From Oscillospiraceae bacterium (lineage in GTDB: Bacteria > Bacillota_A > Clostridia > Oscillospirales > CAG-272), in the NCBI GenBank assembly GCA_015064665.1, contig SVRU01000015.1, positions 1-40,243 on the forward strand: 40,243 nt of DNA, in the 5' to 3' direction. A model generated the notes under the pieces. That model made no database searches. It saw only the letters and a program-made list of their open reading frames with translations, and was not told the DNA's origin. Below are positions 8,879 to 17,478 of this stretch, piece by piece. Every line of letters starts with the position of its first letter. Position 1 is the first letter of the stretch. Position numbers and translations under genes: made by a program.

Positions 8879-9865
8879 ATGAATTTTGAAATTAAAACCA
8901 ATCTTAACGAAAAAGAGCTTGAAGCCTGGCGCGATCTTATAGAATCCGCAGGGCTCACTGCAGACAAGCCTGCCGAGCGAACCCTTCTCGTCTATGACGA
9001 AGGAAGGCTTATCGCGACGGGCGGCAGAGACGGATGCGTCCTCAAGTTTATCGCCGTTGATAAAAACCGCAGAGGCGAGGATATTACCGCAACGCTTCTC
9101 ACCGAGCTCAGACGCGATGCTTTTGACTTGGGATACAGCCATCTGTTTTTATACACGAAGCCTGAGAACAGATATACTTTTGAAAATCTCTTCTTCTACG
9201 AGGTTGCACAGACCGATAACGTTCTGTTTATGGAAAACGTAAGGGGCGGAATACAAGACTTTCTCGACTCTCTCCCGAACTTTTCACAGCCCGGCGAGAT
9301 CGGTGCGATAATTATGAACTGCAATCCATTCACAAACGGTCACAAGGCTCTAATTAAAAGAGCTGCAGAAGAATGCGAGAGAGTATTCGTTTTCGTTCTG
9401 TCCGAAGATAAGAGCGAATTTTCAGCCGAGGACAGAATCGAAATGGTGAAGCTCGGTACGCAGGATATGCCTAACGTTACGGTTCTTCCCGGTTCCCACT
9501 ATATTATCTCCTCAGCAACCTTCCCTACCTATTTTTTAAAGAACAGAGACACGGCGTCAACTGCCGCGTGCGAGGTCGACGTGGAAATTTTCTGCCGCCG
9601 TCTTGCTCCGAGACTTAGTATTACAAGACGCTACGTCGGAACCGAACCAACCTCACCTCTAACGGCAATGTATAACGCCGAATTAAAAAAAGTGCTTCCG
9701 AAATGCGGAATTTCGGTTTGCGAAATTGAACGCGTTTGCCATGACGGCAAGCCGATAAGTGCAAGCGACGTGCGAGAAAAGATAAAAAAAGGCGATACCG
9801 AAGGATTATCGAATCTTATTCCAAAGACTACGCTTGACTATCTTCTCAAAAAAGATTACGTATAG
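8879..9865 (+). CDS. citC: [Citrate (pro-3S)-lyase] ligase / citramalate lyase acetylating enzyme
   Basis: Activates the lyase by acetylating the thiol of the ACP prosthetic group using acetate and ATP (328 aa). The N-terminal 110 or so residues form a GNAT-like domain. The rest is a nucleotidyltransferase domain with the family signature MNCNPFTNGHKALI (near residue 146, HxGH-class) and a downstream SASDVREKIKKGD. GAGG lies 8 nt before the ATG. It is the first gene of a plus-strand operon (citC, unknown, citXG) divergent from the lyase subunits. Confidence 0.95.
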   Translation: MNFEIKTNLNEKELEAWRDLIESAGLTADKPAERTLLVYDEGRLIATGGRDGCVLKFIAVDKNRRGEDITATLLTELRRDAFDLGYSHLFLYTKPENRYTFENLFFYEVAQTDNVLFMENVRGGIQDFLDSLPNFSQPGEIGAIIMNCNPFTNGHKALIKRAAEECERVFVFVLSEDKSEFSAEDRIEMVKLGTQDMPNVTVLPGSHYIISSATFPTYFLKNRDTASTAACEVDVEIFCRRLAPRLSITRRYVGTEPTSPLTAMYNAELKKVLPKCGISVCEIERVCHDGKPISASDVREKIKKGDTEGLSNLIPKTTLDYLLKKDYV

Positions 9866-9883
9866 TATTATAAGGAGAAAAGA

Positions 9884-10825
9884 ATGACAGAAAGACAGGA
9901 AAGCCATATACTCAGCAGCTATTTTGCTCCGCGCGGAAACAAGCGCTTGCTATCACTTGGTATGCAGATAGCTCAAAGCTATCTATCTCCGTTTGACAAG
10001 CTGATAGGAATCATCGGCGAGGCAGGCTCGGGAAAAAGTGCGCTTATACGCGGTATGTTTCCGGGTGTAGAGCTGACTAACGACGATGACGGTGTTTACG
10101 TTCGACCACTGCCCCTTCTTGACCAAGGAAACGGTATGAGCAGATTTTTCTCGCCGCACACCTATCACGTGGATATAAGATTTGAAAACGGATTCGTTCA
10201 AATGAGCGTTCTTGCCGAAGCGATAAAAGAAGCGCTTACCAACGGCAAACGTGTTATAGTTGAGCATTTTGATCTGATATATCCGTTTCTCGGTATAAAC
10301 GCAAATCTTCTTATCGGAACGGGCGAACAAATTCTTATAGCAAGACCAACCATATTCGGTCCTGAGCCGGAAGAATTACGCGAAGCCGTATACTCCTCTT
10401 TACCGTATCGTCTTATGGCGCATACGGCAGAGGATCTGTGCGAATACTGTATGCCCCCTGAGGATCTTGCAAGATGCGAGCACGGTGACGTAAGACACGG
10501 TTTCGTCATCGCGTTTCCCGACAAACAACCAAGGTTCGATATTACCGAGCTTGAAAGAAAGGTCAACGCGCTTATAGAAAATGATCTTCCGATTACCTAC
10601 GCAGACAATCATCACGTTCTTATCGGCGACAAGCTCCATACCTGCACGGGACCGCGTATTCACGTTTCAAGCACGGGTATGATTAAAAATTTTCATCTTT
10701 TGGATCACTTTATTTACGAGCGTTTCACCAACCGATATCTGCTTGTCGGATGCGTTGGCGAGGATGCGCTGACAAATCTCGCAAAGCTTGACGAGCAGCA
10801 AAAAAAGCAATCCGATCTCGTTTAA
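9884..10825 (+). CDS. P-loop protein with a C-terminal tRNA_SAD-like segment, function unknown
   Basis: 313 aa between citC and citXG, with GGAG upstream of its ATG. A clear Walker A motif (GEAGSGKS, residues 45-52) sits near the N-terminus, and EHFD (127-130) could be a Walker B-like segment. A cluster of Cys/His residues lies at 180-200 (H180, C186, C189, C198, H200). The segment TCTGPRIHVSSTGMIKNFHL (253-272) resembles the second additional domain of alanyl-tRNA synthetase (the CGGTHVxxTGEIG region), though the canonical residues are altered. The operon position suggests a part in citramalate lyase activation or regulation. I cannot assign a reaction. Confidence 0.7.
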   Translation: MTERQESHILSSYFAPRGNKRLLSLGMQIAQSYLSPFDKLIGIIGEAGSGKSALIRGMFPGVELTNDDDGVYVRPLPLLDQGNGMSRFFSPHTYHVDIRFENGFVQMSVLAEAIKEALTNGKRVIVEHFDLIYPFLGINANLLIGTGEQILIARPTIFGPEPEELREAVYSSLPYRLMAHTAEDLCEYCMPPEDLARCEHGDVRHGFVIAFPDKQPRFDITELERKVNALIENDLPITYADNHHVLIGDKLHTCTGPRIHVSSTGMIKNFHLLDHFIYERFTNRYLLVGCVGEDALTNLAKLDEQQKKQSDLV

Positions 10826-10879
10826 TATACTTTTAAAGAAGGGGGGGAAAGAGCTATACAAATCACACTTGCAGAGCTT

Positions 10880-12187
10880 TTGGATGCGCGTGAAGAACGC
10901 GCACTTAGGCAGAAAGAAATGATAAAAAAACACGGCTTACCCCTGATTTCATTTACAATGAATATAGCTGGGCCAGTCAAGACCTCACCGCTTATAGAAC
11001 GGGCATTTTTCGAAGGAGCAAAGCAGATAAACAGCATTGTGGGTCGTTATTTCGTGGCAGAAAAGTTTGAATCGCATACTAAGTGCGGGCCGTTTTTGAT
11101 TTATTCCGTCAAATGCGACGAAAGCGAGTTAAAATCAAAGCTTGTAGAAATTGAAGACACCCATCCAATTGGCAGGCTCTTTGACATGGACGTGATAAGC
11201 GGTCAAGGCGAAAGAATGAGCCGCCCGACAGAGCGCGGATGCATAGTTTGCGGAGCATCCGGCAAAGCTTGTGCCGCCGGCAGACTTCATCCCCTTTCCG
11301 AGATTGTCGGTATTACCGAAAAAATGATAAAGGATTTTTTCTTGCCGATTGATTGCGGACATGTTGCCAACCTCATTAAAGAAAGCCTTCTTCACGAGGT
11401 TTACACCGAGCCAAAGCCCGGACTCGTTGACCCCGTAAGCCGCGGAAGCCACTCGAATATGGACGTCTCAACCTTCGAAATAAGCGCCGATGCGCTCCTG
11501 CCTTATTTTAAAGAATGCGTAATGCTTGGATCTAAATGCAGAAGTCAAAGTTGTAACGAGCTTTTTTTTGCTCTGCGCAAACTCGGAATGAATGCAGAGG
11601 ACGTAATGCTCGAAGCAACGTGCGGTGTGAATACTCATAAAGGGATTATATTCTCAATGGGTATCATTGCCGCTGCTGTCGGCAGACTTATGAATTGCGA
11701 CGGTTACATGCCGAATACAGACCTTATTCTTTCCGAAGCTTCGAATATATGCCGTGACGGTATCGAATCGGATTTCAAAAAAATGAACGGAGCTACCGCA
11801 GGCGGCAGAGCTTTTCTTGAACTTGGTGAACGAGGTATAAGAGGAGAGGCAGCCGCGGGATTTCCGTCAGTCAGAAAAATTGCACTTCCCGTCTATCACG
11901 CTGAGATTGAAAAAGGAAAAAGCGAAAACGACGCCGGAGTAATTACCCTTCTTCACCTTATCGCAAACGTGTTTGATACCAGTCTTTATAACAGAGGCGG
12001 AAAAGACGGCGTACTCTACGCGCGTGCAATTGCACACTCAATTACTGCCGCCGAAGAGCCAAGCTTTGAGGATATACGAGCCATGGATGCCGATTTTACT
12101 GCAAAAAATCTCTCTCCGGGCGGCTGCGCGGATCTTCTTGCGATAACCTATTTTCTCTCAATGCTTGAGAATTTTCAAAAAAACTAA
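10880..12187 (+). CDS. citXG: Fused CitX-CitG: prosthetic group synthesis and transfer for citrate/citramalate lyase
   Basis: The N-terminal part (about 150 residues) is CitX, the holo-ACP synthase: PLISFTMNIAGPVK and THPIGRLFDMDVI match the family, followed by a Cys-containing CIVCGASGKAC stretch. The rest is CitG, the triphosphoribosyl-dephospho-CoA synthase: EPKPGLVDPVSRGSH, GVNTHKGIIFSMG and NDAGVITLLHLI. The first standard start in frame is a TTG at 10880 with no ribosome binding site. Homology appears to continue upstream for about 7 residues to an ATA at 10856, 8 nt after a G7 Shine-Dalgarno run. The true start is therefore uncertain. A transferase and synthase fusion is known in this family. 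Confidence 0.92.
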   Translation: MDAREERALRQKEMIKKHGLPLISFTMNIAGPVKTSPLIERAFFEGAKQINSIVGRYFVAEKFESHTKCGPFLIYSVKCDESELKSKLVEIEDTHPIGRLFDMDVISGQGERMSRPTERGCIVCGASGKACAAGRLHPLSEIVGITEKMIKDFFLPIDCGHVANLIKESLLHEVYTEPKPGLVDPVSRGSHSNMDVSTFEISADALLPYFKECVMLGSKCRSQSCNELFFALRKLGMNAEDVMLEATCGVNTHKGIIFSMGIIAAAVGRLMNCDGYMPNTDLILSEASNICRDGIESDFKKMNGATAGGRAFLELGERGIRGEAAAGFPSVRKIALPVYHAEIEKGKSENDAGVITLLHLIANVFDTSLYNRGGKDGVLYARAIAHSITAAEEPSFEDIRAMDADFTAKNLSPGGCADLLAITYFLSMLENFQKN

Positions 12188-12199
12188 ACGGCAAAAAAC

Positions 12200-12236
12200 A
12201 GCTGAACCCGATTTTGTGGCTCAGCTATTTTATTTT
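12200..12236. terminator. Convergent bidirectional terminator
   Basis: AGCTGA (12200-12205) pairs with TCAGCT (12221-12226). A T-rich tail follows on the plus strand and a T6 run on the minus strand. It serves citXG from the left and the Cys-rich gene from the right. Confidence 0.7.
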
Positions 12237-12508
12237 CAATCGGATTTCGTGCGATTTGCCTTTGCAAGCTCGGACACAGCGCGTAGCTTTGAGGATATTT
12301 TTTCATATCCGCCTTCAGTATGCGGAACCGTGCAGGCGGAGCAATCCTTGATTCCACCCTCTATGTAAAAGAAATTTCCGCCGCATTTATCTCCGAGCGC
12401 AAAAAGCGGACAACAGCAAAACATACAATTAAAGTAGTCACCCTCAACCTTGTGGCAAGGAAAATATTCACATTCTGTATTTTTAAAGTATTTACTGCTG
12501 TTTTTCAT
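12236..12508 (-). CDS. Small cysteine-rich putative metal-binding protein
   Basis: 90 aa with nine cysteines, including CEYFPCH, CMFCCCPLF and CSACTVPH. This pattern matches the Cys-rich small domain family (zf-like, PF04071), which is often found near or fused to cobalamin genes. That is a family association only; no reaction is known to me. GGGGAGAA lies just before the ATG. It is the last gene of a four-gene minus-strand operon, 33 nt after the GNAT-like gene. The B12-dependent mutase cluster 8 kb away may be coincidental. Confidence 0.75.
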   Translation of the reverse strand: MKNSSKYFKNTECEYFPCHKVEGDYFNCMFCCCPLFALGDKCGGNFFYIEGGIKDCSACTVPHTEGGYEKISSKLRAVSELAKANRTKSD

Positions 12509-12541
12509 AATTTCTCCCCATTCTGCTACCGCACGGCGAAT

Positions 12542-13723
12542 TTAAATTTCCTTAACGTAACAGCGGCGGCGCTTATGCTGTCTTTTTTCAAAAGAGCTCC
12601 AAAGACTGTGCACCGCGCCGTTTGATTCAAGCATCGGACCCGTTTCACAAAACTTAACCTTATTTTCGATAAGTTTTTCAAGAAGCGTGTTTATTATCAA
12701 CACGGGTATACCTTGTGATTGCAATGTTGGCTCAACCGCAATAAGAAACATTTCAAGCGTGTCGTTTCTGTATTGCAGTGCCCGCAGCATTCTGAAAATA
12801 CCAAACGGAAAAATTCTGCCGTTGGATTTTTTTAGTGCCTTTGCAATAGACGGAATCATAACTCCAAAGGCAACGATTTTACCGTTTTCGTCTTTAACTG
12901 CGCAAATATACTTTAAATTAACGAGCGGAATAAAATCGTCGATAGTTTTTTTAACTACGTCATAAGTCAAAGGAACCGTTCCGTACAGTTTCGAGTAAGC
13001 CTTGTCAATTAATTCAAAGGCTTCAAAGGCTTCCTTGTAGAGAACTTTTCTGCTATTGTAGGTTACGGCTTCGTATTTTCCGCCTTCCGAAACATGCTTA
13101 ATTATTCTGTCAAAGCGCGCTATCGGCTCGGAGGGAACCTTAATTTGATACTCTATCCAATCGATATCCTTTTTTAGCCCCAGACGCTCCATATGCGTTG
13201 CGTAATAAGGAAAATTATAAAAGGTCAAAGACATATTTAATTCGTCAAATCCCTCGACGAGCATACCCTCGTGATCCAAATCGGTAAATCCGATAGGCCC
13301 CATAATCTCGGTATAAGAGCGCTCCTTGCCCCATTTTACAACGCTTTCAAAAAGAGCGGACGAAACGCCGTAGTCATCAATAAAATCAAAACGGGTGAAG
13401 CGAACGGTGTTTTTATTCCATTTTTTATTGTAAGCGTGATTGATAAGACCCGCAATTCTGCCGACAACCTCGCCGTTATTATACGCTAAAAAAAGCTTGG
13501 TTTCACAAAATTCATACGCGGGATTTTTTTCTATCAGTCCGGAAAAGCTGTCAAATTCATCATTCTCCAAAAACGGAACGAAGGATTTGTTTCTCCTGTA
13601 GAGGTAATTAGGAAATCTTACCCATTTCCACAAATCCTTTTTCGTCTGCACCTCAACTATATCTACGCTTGTAGCGGATAAGATACAGAAATCGGAGTTT
13701 ATATTTTTTACATTTACGCTCAT
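12542..13723 (-). CDS. GNAT-like N-acetyltransferase family protein (YghO-like)
   Basis: 393 aa. It begins with a short beta segment (VDIVEVQTKKDLWKWVRFPNYLYR), and the C-terminal third has a GNAT-like core (YICAVKDENGKIVAFGVMIPS, then AVEPTLQSQGIPVLIINTLL). This arrangement resembles uncharacterised YghO-type acyltransferases. The substrate is unknown. Position downstream of an acyl-ACP thioesterase and a fatty-aldehyde-type dehydrogenase hints at a link to acyl chains, which is inference. A GGGTGGA-type ribosome binding site precedes the ATG. Confidence 0.65.
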   Translation of the reverse strand: MSVNVKNINSDFCILSATSVDIVEVQTKKDLWKWVRFPNYLYRRNKSFVPFLENDEFDSFSGLIEKNPAYEFCETKLFLAYNNGEVVGRIAGLINHAYNKKWNKNTVRFTRFDFIDDYGVSSALFESVVKWGKERSYTEIMGPIGFTDLDHEGMLVEGFDELNMSLTFYNFPYYATHMERLGLKKDIDWIEYQIKVPSEPIARFDRIIKHVSEGGKYEAVTYNSRKVLYKEAFEAFELIDKAYSKLYGTVPLTYDVVKKTIDDFIPLVNLKYICAVKDENGKIVAFGVMIPSIAKALKKSNGRIFPFGIFRMLRALQYRNDTLEMFLIAVEPTLQSQGIPVLIINTLLEKLIENKVKFCETGPMLESNGAVHSLWSSFEKRQHKRRRCYVKEI

Positions 13724-13754
13724 AATGTTATTCCACCCTTTATTGCGGTAAAAT

Positions 13755-14480
13755 TCATTTTGTCTTTAGAAAAGAAGCAAACATAACCTCGCCTTTTTCG
13801 TTCTGCCCTTTGGCAAGAATTTGCGAGCCGTCCTTTACGTAATAAACGTATATTTTGCCCCCTTGCATAATCTCTTTGCGAAAATCCAGCTGAAATATGT
13901 CTATATCAAAGTTTTCATCGGGAGATATTGCGTCAAAAAGGTAGTTTGCATACTTTGTGTTATTTACGTGGTTATTGCGATCAAGATCGCAATAACCCGG
14001 CGTTACGGTATACGCCACGTCGGTTTCGTCGAAATCATAAACCCTCGAAAGTCTTGTTTCAAAATTCATTTCGGGATAGAAATTATCACTGAAAGGATAC
14101 AAATCGGGGTCGGAAACAAGTCTGCGCCGTTCGCTGTCTATGACGACCCACTCAGAGCTGCCGATAATCATTTTTTCGCCGAATTCGTTTTCAATACAAT
14201 ACTCTCTTCTGTAATTAAACCTATTAGGAGAGAGTGGCCATGTTTTTACGTTCACCTTACTGTAACGCTGCGGCTGAGATATAATCTGTAATTTTATTCT
14301 TACGAGAACCCACAAATAACGGCGCTCGAGCATTTTTTCGAATCCAACGCCAAGCACCTCAGCGTGCTGACCGGCTGCATCCTGAAACAGATCAAGCACG
14401 GACGACAGCCTGATTCGGTTATATTTATCAAAATCACTTGCACGCAAACGGTATTCGTTTTGCCAAAGTCTGTTTTCCAT
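13755..14480 (-). CDS. Acyl-ACP thioesterase
   Basis: About 241 aa with the double hot-dog layout of bacterial FatA/FatB-like thioesterases, which release free fatty acids from acyl-ACP. The N-terminal hot-dog contains LFQDAAGQHAEVLG. The C-terminal one contains DLDRNNHVNNTKYANYLFD, with the conserved Asn/His active-site pattern. Two ATGs are adjacent (14483 and 14480); the second is better spaced from GGAG. It lies 13 nt after the aldehyde dehydrogenase gene in the same operon. Confidence 0.88.
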   Translation of the reverse strand: MENRLWQNEYRLRASDFDKYNRIRLSSVLDLFQDAAGQHAEVLGVGFEKMLERRYLWVLVRIKLQIISQPQRYSKVNVKTWPLSPNRFNYRREYCIENEFGEKMIIGSSEWVVIDSERRRLVSDPDLYPFSDNFYPEMNFETRLSRVYDFDETDVAYTVTPGYCDLDRNNHVNNTKYANYLFDAISPDENFDIDIFQLDFRKEIMQGGKIYVYYVKDGSQILAKGQNEKGEVMFASFLKTK

Positions 14481-14495
14481 CATTTTTCTCCAAAC

Positions 14496-15878
14496 TCATC
14501 TTAAGAAAATGTGCAAGAGTTTTTCATAGAATTTGCTTTTATATGGCTGATACCGCATTGGCAGATCGAGCCACGTCTTTTTATCAACTATCGATTTATA
14601 ATGTGAAAAGGCATCAAAGCCATCCTTGCCGTGATAGCTGCCCATTCCACTCTCGCCTACTCCGCCGAACCCCATCTCACTTGTTGCAAGATGAATGATA
14701 ACGTCGTTGATACAGCCACCGCCGTACGACAGTTCGGTCGTAACACGCGCAATATGCTTTTTGTTACTCGAAAAAATATATAGCGCAAGCGGCTTTTCTT
14801 TGATTTTCAACTCATCAACGAGATCATCAAAATTCTCAAAGGTGAGAATTGGCATTATCGGTCCAAAAACTTCTTCGCTCATTACCGAATCGTCATAAGT
14901 TACGTTATCCATCACGGTTGGAGATATCTGACAGGTATCGGGATTTATGATGCCTCCGATTACGACCTTTTCCGCGGTTATCAATCCGCAAAGACGGTCA
15001 AAATGCTTGTGATTGATTATTTTGCCGTAATCATTACTGTTAATAGGATCATCACCGTACTGCTTTTGAATTTCCGAAGCAACGGCTTTTAAAAATTCGT
15101 CTTTAACGGATTTTTCGCATACGATATAATCGGGCGCAACACAGGTTTGCCCGCAGTTAATATATTTACCAAATACTATGCGCTTCGCTGCCAATTTTAT
15201 ATTTGCGCTCGCATCTACGATGCACGGGCTTTTGCCGCCAAGCTCTAAAACAACAGGAGTAAGATTCTCTGCAGTTCGGCGAAGCACCTCTTTGCCAACA
15301 GTTTGGCTTCCCGTAAAAAACACAAAATCGAACTTTGCGTCAAGAAGTGCTGAATTTTCGGCTCTGCCGCCCTTTACAACGGCAACGTACTCGGAAGAAA
15401 AACACTCATTGATAATTGTTTCCATAATTCGACTCGTTGCAGGCGAGTATGCACTCGGCTTTATAATTGCCGTATTACCCGCCGCTATTGCATTAGCAAG
15501 CGGATCAAGAGTAAGAAGGAAGGGATAATTCCAAGGACTCATGATCAGCACGTTTCCGTAAGGAGTTGGTTGCTTGTAGCTGTGAGAATGAAATTGTGCA
15601 AGCGGTGTTCCCACTCTTTTTCTTTTTGCGAATTTTTTCGTATGTTTTATCAAGTAGGAAATCTCACAAAGCACAAGCCCGACCTCGCACATAAAGCTCT
15701 CGTATTGACTTTTGCCAAGGTCGCATTTAAGCGCATCGTATATTTCGGTTTGATATTTTTTTACCGTAGCATAAAGCTTTTTAAGCTTCTCTGTACGAAA
15801 GCTTACCGAAAGCGTTTTGCCGCTCCTATAAAATGCTCTTTGCTTTTCAATCAGACACTCAATTTCTTGATTTGTCAT
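14496..15878 (-). CDS. Aldehyde dehydrogenase, class 3 / fatty aldehyde dehydrogenase type
   Basis: 460 aa NAD(P)-dependent aldehyde dehydrogenase. Motifs are MSPWNYPFLLTLDPLANAIA (cofactor region), FTGSQTVGK, ELGGKSPCIV (general-base Glu) and NCGQTCVAPDY (catalytic Cys). The short overall length and the C-terminal SYHGKDGFDAFSHYKS match class 3 enzymes acting on medium- to long-chain aldehydes. I chose the ATG at 15878, preceded by GAGGG with a 5-nt gap, over a GTG at 15908. It is the first gene of its operon, below a perfect consensus promoter. Confidence 0.93.
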   Translation of the reverse strand: MTNQEIECLIEKQRAFYRSGKTLSVSFRTEKLKKLYATVKKYQTEIYDALKCDLGKSQYESFMCEVGLVLCEISYLIKHTKKFAKRKRVGTPLAQFHSHSYKQPTPYGNVLIMSPWNYPFLLTLDPLANAIAAGNTAIIKPSAYSPATSRIMETIINECFSSEYVAVVKGGRAENSALLDAKFDFVFFTGSQTVGKEVLRRTAENLTPVVLELGGKSPCIVDASANIKLAAKRIVFGKYINCGQTCVAPDYIVCEKSVKDEFLKAVASEIQKQYGDDPINSNDYGKIINHKHFDRLCGLITAEKVVIGGIINPDTCQISPTVMDNVTYDDSVMSEEVFGPIMPILTFENFDDLVDELKIKEKPLALYIFSSNKKHIARVTTELSYGGGCINDVIIHLATSEMGFGGVGESGMGSYHGKDGFDAFSHYKSIVDKKTWLDLPMRYQPYKSKFYEKLLHIFLR

Positions 15879-15914
15879 TTTTTCCCTCAATTTAGTTTTA
15901 ATTGGCACTTATGA

Positions 15915-15943
15915 ATTATAGCACAATTCTGTCAAATTGTCAA
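15915..15943 (-). promoter_or_regulatory. Consensus promoter of the aldehyde dehydrogenase operon
   Basis: On the minus strand TTGACA (15943-15938), exactly 17 nt, TATAAT (15920-15915). Both hexamers are perfect, so it should be a strong housekeeping-sigma promoter with a leader of about 30 nt. Confidence 0.88.
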
Positions 15944-16066
15944 CAATTCGAGAACGTCAATTACACGTTATTACACGAAATCGGTTACAGCAGGTCCGTA
16001 ATAATACCGTATCTGTTTACGAAGCTATTAAACGGCTATATGTCATTTAGGCATAATCGAACGGAA

Positions 16067-16103
16067 AGAGCGGAGATACTTTCAAAACAGGTATCTTCGC
16101 TCT
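16067..16103 (-). terminator. Hairpin terminator after the aroF-tyrA-GNAT operon
   Basis: Thirteen-base arms (16067-16079 and 16091-16103) pair with one G.U wobble around an 11-nt loop. It lies 22 nt downstream of the GNAT stop. The U tract is weak (CUCUUUCC), so efficiency is uncertain. Confidence 0.55.
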
Positions 16104-16125
16104 AAATTTATACTTATTCATGTTT

Positions 16126-16593
16126 TTAATAAAGAACAAGTTCCATTCCGACCTTTTGCGCAACAAGACCGCAGCTTTCATAAAATTTCATCGCTGAGGC
16201 ATTGCAGCTCCACACGTTAAGCGTCAGATTATAGCATCCGCTCTCTTTGGCAAGTCGAACCGCCGCATCGTAAAGCGCACGTCCGATATGCTTGCCGCGA
16301 ACCTCCTCATCCACGCATAAATCGTCTATATAAAGAGTTTTTATATCGGTCAACACCGAGTGGTCGACATGTTGCTGAAAAATACAAAAGCAATATCCCA
16401 AAACATTATCGCCTTCATCGGTATAAACGAGAACAGGCTTGCTGTCGTCCCTAATTATGAAAACAAGCTCGTCTGCCGAATATTTTTGTCCGATTTTAAA
16501 TATATCGGGGCGACTCACGTGATGCACGAGATCAACCTGCCGCAATAAATCTTCAATTTTCGGGAGATCCTTTTCTTTAGCTCTGCGTATCAT
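16126..16593 (-). CDS. GNAT family N-acetyltransferase
   Basis: 155 aa single-domain acetyl-CoA-dependent transferase. Motif A is recognisable as LCVDEEVRGKHIGRALYDAA (R/QxxGxG/A-like, near residue 96). It is followed by CYNLTLNVWSCNASAMKFYE, the usual motif B, and a C-terminal GLVAQKVGMELVL. The substrate cannot be told. It starts 11 nt after tyrA and is the third gene of the attenuated aromatic operon, so it should respond to the same Phe/Tyr signal. Confidence 0.88.
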   Translation of the reverse strand: MIRRAKEKDLPKIEDLLRQVDLVHHVSRPDIFKIGQKYSADELVFIIRDDSKPVLVYTDEGDNVLGYCFCIFQQHVDHSVLTDIKTLYIDDLCVDEEVRGKHIGRALYDAAVRLAKESGCYNLTLNVWSCNASAMKFYESCGLVAQKVGMELVLY

Positions 16594-16604
16594 ATTAGGT
16601 CACC

Positions 16605-17462
16605 TTATTTCCTATCGAACAAAGCTCTTCGCTCGGTCGAATGCTGCATCATTTTTCTCATTCCCTCAACGTCATCGGCTTCAAGCATTCCCTTAAGCTC
16701 GTTGAATTTATTTATAAACAAGTTCATCTGTTCGAGCAGGACGTCTTTGTTCGACACAAACAGCTCGCTCCACATCAGGTCATTGATACGGGCAATACGC
16801 GTAAGATCGCGGAAGGAGTCGCCTGTAAACTTCTCCATATTTTCCTTATCGTTGCAGGTCATAAGCGTAATCGCTATACAATGCGTCAATTGAGAAAGGA
16901 AGCCTATCATTTCATCGTGCTCCTCGGGAGATAGAATCGAAACGCTCGAAAACCCAAGAAGTCTGCCAAGTTCAATACAGGTTTCGACAGCCTCGGGAGT
17001 ATTCTTTTTGGTGGGAGTCACAATATAATTAGCACCGATAAACATTCTGTCCGTGCTGTTTTCAACCCCCGATACCTCACGTCCCGCCATCGGGTGGGCG
17101 GATATAAATTCCACGTCGGGACGAAGCATATCCTGTATCTGATATACGATATTCCGTTTTACACCTGTTACGTCAGTAATCAATGCCCCGCTTTTCAAGA
17201 GAGCCTGATTTTTCTCTATCCATTCTACAAATATGTGCGGATAGAGCGCAAATATGACAAGATCGGCTTCACCAATGATTTTTTCATCAAGCTCTGTTGA
17301 GCCCTCGTCAATTATTTTTTCTTTGATAGCATAGTCTATTGAGCTTTGCTCTTTTGTGATTGCGCTGATATGAAAGCCAAATCGCCTTAGTCCTCTGGCA
17401 TAGCTTCCGCCCAAAAGTCCAAGACCGACTATGAGTATTTTTTTGCTTACATCTACTATCAT
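16605..17462 (-). CDS. tyrA: Prephenate dehydrogenase
   Basis: Oxidatively decarboxylates prephenate to 4-hydroxyphenylpyruvate for tyrosine synthesis (285 aa). The N-terminal Rossmann motif is LIVGLGLLGGSYARGL. Conserved segments are DVTGVKRNIV, SAHPMAGREVSGVENS (catalytic His region) and FLSQLTHCIAITLM. I chose the ATG at 17462 because AGAGGA lies 5 nt upstream; an in-frame start at 17495 would run into the aroF coding end. No C-terminal ACT domain is present, so feedback may depend on other proteins. Confidence 0.94.
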   Translation of the reverse strand: MIVDVSKKILIVGLGLLGGSYARGLRRFGFHISAITKEQSSIDYAIKEKIIDEGSTELDEKIIGEADLVIFALYPHIFVEWIEKNQALLKSGALITDVTGVKRNIVYQIQDMLRPDVEFISAHPMAGREVSGVENSTDRMFIGANYIVTPTKKNTPEAVETCIELGRLLGFSSVSILSPEEHDEMIGFLSQLTHCIAITLMTCNDKENMEKFTGDSFRDLTRIARINDLMWSELFVSNKDVLLEQMNLFINKFNELKGMLEADDVEGMRKMMQHSTERRALFDRK

Positions 17463-17478
17463 GGCTGTCCTCTGAAAA

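Noticed and set aside
15902..16105. 67-aa plus-strand frame in the aldehyde dehydrogenase upstream region
   Set aside because: It covers the consensus minus-strand promoter and ends in the terminator hairpin; no ribosome binding site and no recognisable protein.
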